Source of the DNA: Cantharellus purpuraceus
Taxonomy: Eukaryota; Basidiomycota; Agaricomycetes; Cantharellales; Hydnaceae
NCBI GenBank assembly: GCA_025174535.1
Contig: JALBUN010000003.1
Coordinates: 1-64,000, forward strand
Length of the DNA stretch: 64,000 nt
Direction of reading: 5' to 3'
The number at the start of each line of letters is the position of its first letter. Positions within the stretch are counted from its first letter, which is position 1. The notes below the pieces were generated by a model. That model had not been told where the DNA came from and did no database searches. It saw only the letters and a list, made by a program, of their open reading frames with translations. A program made the position numbers and the translations under genes. This document shows positions 55,641-64,000 of the stretch, piece after piece.

Positions 55641-57522
55641 TGCTTAGGTTTCTTGCAAGTCTGTCACCAATCCCACTGTATTGTTGCTGATCATACAAGT
55701 CCACTACAAGTATGAGGTGGAGAAGACATGTCTGTTATTATTATGGTTGTTGATAATTGGGGGGTTGGTGTAAGGTGTAGGGATAAGGGCAGTCAGGTGA
55801 TCAGTTCAACTGAGAGAGAGAGAAAAAAGTAACACTCAAAAAAGTGTGAGGTCACCTAGTAATTGGGTGAAGGTGACACACAAGAACTCAGAGGATTGTG
55901 TGTTTCCAATGTAAAATGAGTGGTTTAACACAAGTAAATTCCAAATTAGTTCTCCTTCTCTCGTCTCTTGCTACTTATACTATCTGAATTGCCTATTTTG
56001 GAGTTCTATACTACAAATAATAAGAAGACAATAAAACAAAAGGAAACTTATTTATAGTCATTGGTGATTTATCATACAAACAGGTCGGCTTCGGTTGAAC
56101 AAAGTCATAAGATAGCTCTGAGACATAGCGTGACCGCTACATTTAGCTTCCGTTCTGCTTAGAATAAAATGGTGGTTTCTCTCCTAATGCGTCCCCCCCC
56201 CCCCCCAAAACCCCAACAAACATCCAACTGCTTTTCTAGGTCTTATAAAATTGATTCTTTTCACAGTGAGAAACGCGCAGATAGTGAAATTATTATTGTG
56301 CAAACGGACCGTCATAGATGACCTCGTGAGAATAGGTAACGCGAAATCTGATAGCGTTATAGGTGCCCTCGTGAGCTTAGGTAACACGGCATCTGAGACG
56401 TCAGAACGCTTGGTACCAGCGAGGTGCCCAACTTCGAATTGCAAATATGGAAGATATTAGTCTTCATCACTGATCTACCGTTCCCCGTGCATGCGCACAT
56501 GATTCGATACTAGTTCTGGATACCAAGGATATTGCAGTTCTTACTCCTCTTTGGTTCAGGTTCCGTTTAATTTTCCCGCCCGAACTGCCCATACAGAAAC
56601 GAGTTTCAATTTCACTGTGCTCATGTGCGACCATAGTTTGATGTTTGATTGATATACCATGAGTCAGTCGTGTGCAATGTCAGAACATCTTCGAGGCGGG
56701 GTGATACAACGTCATGTCACGTCGAATTATCTTGCGCTTCGGACGTGCTTAACTCGGTAGGAGGTTCACTGTGCCATGGCAGTGTCATATGATATGACCA
56801 GCACGACTCGATGCTCAGACCATCTAGTCTTTACAGGTGCACCTATAGTAATCAGACTCTTATTATTTGCATAGTATGCAGAGAGTAAGGGTCTGATTGT
56901 CGCCCGCTGATCAAACATCTGAGTGTACGACCAAAGTGTTTCTGGCGTCTTTCATTCGACCCCTGCGATTGAAATGAATAGTTGTGAAACCCTTTTCATC
57001 CCCTGATCACACGTGGATAGGCGATACTGGTTTATACATACATGATGTTACGGCACCGGTATATAAATGCTTCCCGTAAGGCCGTCAGGGATCAAACGGC
57101 GAAGTGAGAAGTCCAGGGGGCGACTCGGGCTGGACCAATACACAGGACAACCTTGGCAGCTCCTGACCTAGCCGGAACATGCGTGGCACAGGCTGCAGGA
57201 ACACCCAGCGGATTGATACCACCACAGATAAAGGTTCTAATGACCACTTTGAAGTTCCCGCTTTGATATAACTTCACTGAGCAGGCTACAAAACACGTTT
57301 CCAAGCGCACACTGATAGGCATTGATGATGTTTCACATATAACTACAGCTCGGAATGCCAAACTTAGGCAACGAAGCAAAGCGTCTCTGTTCATCGTGAT
57401 GATGCCCCAACACGTGGTGACACTTGGACGCTTGAGCCAGTACGCCGATGCTATCACGTTGAATTGTAAATTGTCAAGTTACTGTTAATGTGATGTGTGG
57501 AATGGCTCACCTTCCTCGTCTC
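55641..57522. other. No gene recognised
   Basis: 55745-56050 contains simple GA-rich and A-rich stretches; 56192-56205 is a run of C. A 121-codon minus frame (57092-57457) is the longest but has no recognisable domain. A TATATAAATGC element at 57060-57070 has no clear partner gene. From about 56050 the composition is like the unique DNA farther right. Confidence 0.45.
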
Positions 57523-58173
57523 TTACCTTACGCAAGGCCCGAGCGACAATTGCCAAGTTGCATCCTCTCCCGGATCAACAGATTCCAACCCCATGAATTC
57601 CGTATTCCCCAAAAGGCAATCAACTTTCAAAACACGGATTTTGGCTTCTAGGGAAGGTTCTGCCCTTGATAGTCTTGCACACATCTCCATATGGACCTTC
57701 TTCTTCAACGTGGCACTCTTCTTCTCCCACTCTTCCGCGTCCAAGTCCTCCTGAAAGACTCCATGGATTGCTTCGAGCACAAGCCCCACAGTAATCACCC
57801 TATCTTGGATCGACTTTGGAATATGAATGCGAATCTCCCATGGGAACAACTCGCTTATTATTCGCATGCCACGAATAGCAGGACGCGTAGCTGGTTGACC
57901 TAACACAACAGCAGGAATTGGTTCTGACACACCGCGAGAGGTTATGCACCTCGCCACCAAGGGCTCTTCCGAAATGTCCCAGGCAGCTCTGTGGTGGCGT
58001 AGCCCGTTGAGTGCTTCATGTAGTTGTGGCTGTTGCTCTGACAAGGATTGGCCTGTGTGAACTTTAGTCCTCAGTATACGCCACCCGTCGATTGCATTAT
58101 CGCTCACAATGTTGGTGTACAGGGGTTTGAATAGTATGGAAAGGAAGTCCTCGGCCAAACGACAGGCTCCCAT
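57523..58173 (-). CDS. DUF6699-type domain protein (216 aa)
   Basis: Single open frame on the minus strand from ATG 58173. The N-terminal half has HEALNGLRHHRAAWDISEEP. The C-terminal half carries the features I associate with DUF6699 of basidiomycetes: a FPWEIRIHIP strand, VITVGLVLEAIHGVF, a basic/hydrophilic helix, then RVLKVDCLLGNTEFMGLES and WQLSLG. Function of the family is unknown; it is usually a small cytoplasmic or nuclear protein. The start is not certain: a frame continues upstream in another register, and a 5' exon cannot be excluded. Confidence 0.68.
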   Translation of the reverse strand: MGACRLAEDFLSILFKPLYTNIVSDNAIDGWRILRTKVHTGQSLSEQQPQLHEALNGLRHHRAAWDISEEPLVARCITSRGVSEPIPAVVLGQPATRPAIRGMRIISELFPWEIRIHIPKSIQDRVITVGLVLEAIHGVFQEDLDAEEWEKKSATLKKKVHMEMCARLSRAEPSLEAKIRVLKVDCLLGNTEFMGLESVDPGEDATWQLSLGPCVR

Positions 58174-61100
58174 CTGGTAAGTCTGCAGGGCACTTGTAAT
58201 AGGGAGACGCGTGCCGATGACATTTCGAGCATTGAAACATGAGGGGAGATTGCCAAACAGGCTTTACGTCTCCTCCATGAATGCTGGTAACCATAGTCAC
58301 TTGGTCGCTGACTGGACTGTACGGAGTGCTAGTGGGAACCCGAACGACTTGAGTGAGGACATAGAAGAACACCCATTGCTAGACCTTATAATAGAACGAC
58401 AATGCAACAATCATTTAGCAGTGCCTTTTCCACGTGTTCACGACGTGACCTCAGCAGCCACCCACAAACTGCATCAGTGGCTTGCCACTTAACACCGGGT
58501 GGCATGCCCCGGCCTTCTGTTTTATCTTATGATCAGAAACTTACCATGTGCCAGACTGGCCAGCGTGTTGACATCTCGTGCCGTGGTGTTGTGCGTTCTT
58601 CGGTGCTAGTATTGGCCTTCTGTACGTGGAAGGCCGGGATGAGCGGCCACTAAGGGAGCAATATTGGTGCCACATCACCATAGCCAGTGGCGCCGCCTGT
58701 CAAGCAGGAGGAAAGGGCTCATCAGAATTCACCCAAAAGTCACATTCTCAGTAGTGCTCACATGAACACTCCACAGGCAATTTTAAGTAACGATCGGTGG
58801 TCGGCTATCATCACTGTCCATATTTGAAGTGCGTCACAATTGACGTCCGTCGTGCCAAAGTCATACCTGTAGTATCGCATGATTGTTGTATAAAACTCGT
58901 TCTGGCCATAACGTCGCTTGTCGCTTGCCAGGTTGCGCCCAGCATATTTCCTTATTTAGCTGCTAATGGATGGGTGCGTCTAGGATTGGCCACTTTATCT
59001 TAAAACATAACTTAAGTTATAGAGCATCACATCGCGAACAAGACCTGGACGGGTGACCTTCGAATGACTGACAATTCCATTTCAAGTTTATGTCTGTTTT
59101 CGATTATACGACATACTTATCGAAATGCATGGGCTGCGACAACTAGTTAGTGTGCGCTGCACATTGTAGGCTTGATAGTGCACAAGCTCAAAACGAAGAG
59201 TTCATCACTCGGATTGCATATCTTTGAGCCATGCGATCCTGCAACCACCACTACCATCATATATGGCACAAGGAGACAATCACTGTGATCATTTATTGAT
59301 ATCTGCATGGTTATGATTGGCCTTCCGAACGATAGCAGAAACAAATTTGACGACAAAACATTGAGATCCGTATCACAACAGATCAGCTCAAGATCGGCGT
59401 GACGGGATTTCCGTGCGATGATTTTTTGACACTGAACCATAATTCCTGCAGCACATCGAATAATCTCATATTCTAAAGAAAAACGCTCGCATATTGAGCA
59501 TGCGACGGCCGTTCAGATATTTGAAAGTGTCGGAAAAGAAACTGAGTAGGTGATGGACGTACGTATGACATACGCGACTCCCCAATTAATGGTAGATCGA
59601 TGTCATGTATCTATGCCAGACAGAGAATAAGGTGGACATAAATACAATCACGAACGCTGCTGCTGGAAATGCACTGCGAACCATGTCAGTGTTACCGCCC
59701 ACACATTAACTAAAAACACACTCGTACAGATTATAAATAACCAAAGGTAGTCTCTCAACCCCTTCTAAAAGCCTCCCAGGTGTCCACTGATCCGCGTACT
59801 CCTCCCACAATGGCATATGCCTGCACACACCATACCCATATCTAAGCATCCTATTATTACAGGTACAACGAGCCTGTTATAGGCAGCCAGGGAGATGTAG
59901 ACGTGCTACCTTGCTCACTGGAATGTTGGTCACCAGCTTCCCCGCGGGGTGGACAGCGGGATGACGTTGTCACGGTTGGCCCTACGTATGGGGCCAGGAA
60001 CTAATTGAAAAGAAGTAGTGAAATTGTTTCAGTAGATGTCGACAAAGCGATCGATAATGTATCTTCTTGACAAAAAGATGTCTCGTTGACTCTAAATTCA
60101 CCATTGTCAGTTCAGCATGAAGCTCCCCCCTGCGCTACATGCACAAGCATCGCCTTGATGAACTTTCGTCTGGACATCAGGATGTCTAGAAAACTAATAT
60201 AGACCCCACGTTATCGTCCAGGTGGTCTCATGCTCAGCAAGTAATGGCGTTCTGGATAAGGTAGATGTCAGTCAGATCGTGCCTTGCCGTGGAAATAGTA
60301 GAGTGGTTCACGTAGGCTGAACAAGATTTTTTTTTCCTGAGTTTTGACTTGTAATTTTTAGAAAAGTTCACCCTAAATAATAACTACCCAGCACATGCAT
60401 CCGAGCACTATCCGAAGCCAGAGACAACACGATGCCTCTTCCCAAGATGAGTGATATGGATACGGGTTCGAAGAAATAGTTTGCAGCGGTGTTGAACGTG
60501 AATTGTAGTGCCCTGCATTATAAGACGAGGTTGGAGGCATCTATTCCTTTGGGGTTTGTAGTGAATGACAAGTTACTATTAATGACGACATAGGTCCAAT
60601 GCTACGTTCTTCATGAGGGATAATAAGATGCGCTGACTCCAAATGCTCCCTTGATGCACACTGAATTACCATATTCTCTCGTCCATGCAATGTCAGGCTC
60701 ACCCACCTCCTTTGTCTGCATAAAAATATGGTATGTTTCCTGGTCCCAGTATTGAATGAGTATTTGCCTGAAAAATAAATAAATAAAAATAAGAAACAGG
60801 AGGTATACCGCTAAGCCATGGGCATGGAAGTGGCCCTGAGAGATGTCGAATAGTGTGCACGAAGGCGACAGAGGTTAACAAAGAGTAGAAAGATTGCGAC
60901 TAGAATGGTCGCCGCTGAAAGGCAGAGGGAGGAACACGGTATTGTTATCTCGCAACGCTGCGTTGGATGGGCTGGACATCTGGAGGAGCCTCTTCTTTTG
61001 TGACCGGATTCCAGTCTATAGTGCAAAAGACTTACGAACTCATATGATGATATCCAGGGATTTGGATGGCGTTACCTTGCTTCTTGATCACCCTAGAAAG

Positions 61101-61644
61101 ATCGAATAACGCTACTTCCAGTGAAGCTGACAGGTACTCATCATGACAACCAAATTATATGATAGCATTGCCACTGTGATCAACTCACCAGCTCGCGAAT
61201 CTCACTACCCATGTGCAGTGACAGGTCGTTGTTCATAGTCGCTTATGCAGCCAGAGTTAAAAGGCTAAGCCTTAGCATTAGTTCCGGTAGAAGTGCTTGA
61301 ATTCCCCCCCAAAAAAGCCAAGAAAAACATCAAATTGTCTTGAGTAACATGTTATAAAGTGAAAAAACCAAGTGCTGAAAAAAAATCGAAAAGCGTTTGC
61401 AAACTGCACGCCAAAGCAACGATGAGACGACACATCTGTAAGACTGTCCTGGAGAAGGGACATGTCTGTAACTGATGTGACGTGTGCTCACTGTGGTTCT
61501 GAGTCATTCAGAAAGTAAGGAAGCAGGGCACAATGATACAAATTACAGTGAAATCTCCATGGAAATGATCCGGTGGATCACCTGATATCTGGCGAACCGT
61601 GTTGGCGTTTTTTTTTTGGTTAATGGGAATGAGGTCATGCAATT
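58174..61644. other. No complete gene recognised; possible exon remnants
   Basis: Short frames occur on both strands. On the minus strand, a hydrophobic stretch (SAATILVAIFLLFVNLCRL, about 60865-60920) and a small block bounded by TTTTTCAG and GTGGGTGAG (about 60713-60770) look like exons of a membrane protein. A block SLEVALFDLSRVIKK sits near 61080-61130. I could not join them in one frame, so these may be remnants of a decayed gene. Nothing else supported. Confidence 0.4.
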
Positions 61645-62732
61645 TCAGCGTCGCTGCTGTACTTCACGTCTGATATAGCCCTCCCACGTCGTGGGCTCTC
61701 TTCCGAGCAGCCATCGCAGGACGTTTGCGTTCCCTGTCAGACCCCTGGAAGATGACCATTTTAGCAAGTGCCTCTACCAGAAAGGCAATAAAAGAAGAAG
61801 AAATATACAAATAATGAAAGACAGAAAATCAATAAATGTAATATTACCCACCAACGATCATAGTACAACATCAGCCGCTCGATGGCATCTTCTGCGTATT
61901 CATTTTTCACCTCTCCAGACGCTTTCATCCTTGTCACAAACTCCTTGGCGGGCAAAACGTCGCACTGGATGTCCTTACGGCACACCTTCCCAACTATCCT
62001 TGCTATGTCATCATACGACGCATTTTGAGCAACAAGCTCATATCGTGCCATATTGTGTTGAGTCGGCGACAATATGACGTTGCGAGCGATGATGGCCATA
62101 TCCGCAAGATCGACGAAGCCATGGACAACAGATGATGAATAGGCAATCGGAATCTTACCCGAGTTAACGACATGTTCGAGCGACACATTTTGCATGTAGT
62201 GTGTTGGCTGAGAGGCAGTTAGAACCATGGACGGGCGCTCCAGTTTATCGCACCTGCAATATAGTGTAGTTTAGACGTGACTCTACAAGGTACTCCTCAA
62301 TGCTGAAAAATAATCAGGTACACCCTCAAAGAGAAATATATATATAGCGCACCCTAATTTAACTTTGTGCGTATGCAACTTTGTTCTCATAGGATGGAAT
62401 ACACTGCAGAGAACGAAATGTTTGACGCCTGCTTCTTTGGCCGCATCAATCACCGCAAGACTCATGGCCTCCTCCTGTGCATGTACAGCGGGACCATTAT
62501 GGAAGATAATCGAAACTCCTCTAAACGCAGATTCGAACTCCCTTCCTTGGAAGTGATCGGCCACAACAATGGAGTGGGGTGCAGACCGGAGTTGAGGTGG
62601 GAATGATTCTTGTATGTTCGAGTTAGAACGCGCGATGACCCGGATCGCTGGACATTCGGGTAATGAGAGCAACATTGAAATGAGATGGCGACTTGCACGG
62701 CCTGTCGACGTGACCAGCAGCAGAGGAGCCAT
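61645..62732 (-). CDS. NmrA-like NAD(P)-binding protein, four exons (294 aa predicted)
   Basis: Exon model on the minus strand: 62353-62732, 62254-62302, 61852-62207 and 61645-61744 (885 bases). Introns are 50, 46 and 107 bases with GG|GTGCGC, CAG|GTGCGA and TTG|GTGGGT donors and CAG acceptors, and the frame is continuous across all of them. It encodes MAPLLLVTSTGRASRHL (a Rossmann beta-alpha-beta start), a VIARSN strand, a DHF...FHNGPAVHAQEE segment, KEAGVKHFVLCSVFHP, the EEYLVESRLNYTILQ/PTHYMQN junction across intron 2, GFVDLADMA, RYELVAQNASYDDIAR, and a C-terminus with NVLRWLLGREPTTWE. This is the typical layout of atypical short-chain NmrA/HSCARG-like proteins, which bind NAD(P) and act as redox sensors or reductases. 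The glycine-rich motif is degenerate (TSTGRAS instead of TGATGxxG). An in-frame ATG at 62780 would add 16 residues; the inner ATG fits the family better. Confidence 0.85.
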
Positions 62733-64000
62733 GGGGTTCGGAGCGTTCAGTCGCAGAGATACGCTTAATGTTTCACACACCGCTACAAGCGCTGGAATAG
62801 ATGTTATTATGCGATAGCGTTGTGACTGGGTTGTGTCGTGTTGAAGCCAATGCTTTCACATCCAATAGATCTCGTTAAAGGCGGCGCATGCTCGACAGTC
62901 ACGGTGTTCAATTATAAAGTAGAATAGAAACAAAACAAACAGGCTAGTATACGATTCGTTTGTTCTCGCATTAGCGGGTCTGAACCAGCACAATGAAAGC
63001 TGATTGCAGCCAGTACCCCGCGAGTCGGATATTTAAGACGCCAATAGCACAGTTGGCCAAACAGAACTATGTCTTCAAGTTTGGTGGATAGGCGATTAGG
63101 AGCAATATCGGTCGAGGGGAGAGAAGAGAATGAAGAGTTATTGGGTGTGTGTATGGAAGAATGAGTGGTTGATGGACGGGCTGGGCAGGCGAGCGGGGAA
63201 TTGGGATTGAAAGAAAAGGAGAGAGATGGGAACAGCTCGGCTTGAGTATAGCGCTTCTGAACCATAGAAACGTACTCTGTGCCTCAGAAGCATTCATCCT
63301 CACACAACAAGAGGATATCTACTCAACAAGGCAAACTGGGCAGCAGAGTGGAGGTTGGTAGTCACTTGCCTACGATGTTTGATGTAGGCCCGGCGGGCTC
63401 GTAAGTACCTACTATAATTTAGGAAAGGGCATAACGATAAGACCATGGTATAGGAGATGATACAGACCATCTTGTGGAAACACCTCACATGTGCGGGAGT
63501 CTTAACAATGGTCCACATTCGCTGCCGGCAAAAACCGTGGGAGGTAGAGACCTTGGGAATTATGAACATCTGGAAGCATGGGATTTGGGGCACTATAGTC
63601 TTGGGGAGGATTGTACTGGAGCTACCGGAGCGTATCATGTGTCTGTTCTGCCCTTCAGTCAATGTGAAGTAAGGTTTGAACGCGTTTATGGTATGCATCT
63701 ATAAGAGCACTCACATGTGTGATTATGTGCTTCATCCGCATTCATAGTAAACCCCAGCACCGTTCAGAGGATGTTTCATACCGCATCACGTCTAGTACTT
63801 CACGCGTCGCGCTCGGGGTCTCCTGGTGTTGTCTGACCGAGTCTTCTTCGCATTAAAGCCACCTTAATAAAAATAAACCTTATGAAAATATGACCATTCG
63901 TGACTTCTCCGCCATGCACAGATCTGAATTCCGTGCAGATAGACAACTAAGCCAAGGGACAGCCAATAGTCGTCGTGACAGGTCACGGTGCGTGACCAAT
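62733..64000. other. No gene recognised at the right end
   Basis: Frames at 62912-63265 (-), 63300-63698 (-) and 63457-63672 (+) are open for 70-130 codons. None contains a motif I recognise, and the last two overlap on opposite strands. The upstream region of the NmrA-like gene lies here. Confidence 0.4.

Noticed and set aside
57092..57457. 121-codon minus-strand frame
   Set aside because: Open and downstream of the DUF6699-type gene, but with no domain, no splice link to it and no promoter evidence.
63457..63704. Plus-strand frame with hydrophobic C-terminus near the right end
   Set aside because: Overlaps a longer minus-strand frame, shows no known motif and could not be joined to other exons.

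Overview
The window looks like nuclear DNA of a mushroom-forming basidiomycete. The reasons are short GT-AG introns, multi-exon genes with a DUF6533-type seven-helix membrane domain, a DUF6699-type protein, an NmrA-like reductase, and a heavy load of Ty1/copia and Ty3/gypsy LTR retrotransposons. No rRNA, tRNA, CRISPR or bacterial-style operon was seen. The species is not claimed.

Bases 1-38,100 are an expanded repeat region. Its core is a segmentally duplicated unit made of (i) a gene of about 1.7 kb for a DUF6533-like membrane protein and (ii) an unidentified co-duplicated module of about 1.6 kb. Five near-full gene copies are visible (A 18025-19699 -, B 21922-23592 -, C 30052-31725 -, D 32805-34515 +, E 36440-38112 +), plus a C-terminal remnant (16433-16925) and an orphan promoter (25846-25976). 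A and D look best preserved; B, C and E carry lesions. C and D form a divergent inverted duplication. Retroelements have been inserted into and between the units: a truncated copia element (3200-8498), a complete copia element with a 5-bp target duplication (10333-15861), a third copia remnant (27855-29507), and several solo LTRs. A near-perfect inverted repeat with 1.15-kb arms lies at 635-3199.

Bases 38,100-48,100 are largely non-repetitive and include a GC-rich stretch (about 43.4-47.7 kb). They hold a coiled-coil-tailed basidiomycete protein (39002-40192 -) and a Ser/Pro/His-rich three-exon gene (44300-45640 -). Much of the rest shows no convincing gene.

Bases 48,100-55,650 are an AT-rich graveyard of nested solo LTRs. 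In the clearest stack, LTR-B lies inside an LTR-A variant inside LTR-C, with 5-bp duplications fixing the order of the two inner events. A gypsy reverse transcriptase/RNase H remnant follows.

Bases 55,650-64,000 are mostly unique sequence with a DUF6699-type gene (57523-58173 -) and a four-exon NmrA-like gene (61645-62732 -).

LTR families are named here only for cross-reference: LTR-A (about 1.45 kb, TGTATGGG...AAAACA), LTR-B (about 0.52 kb, TGTTACGC...ATAACA), LTR-C (TGTTAAGG...TGTAACA) and LTR-F (about 0.25 kb, LTR of the third copia element). All family calls come from reading motifs; no database search was run.
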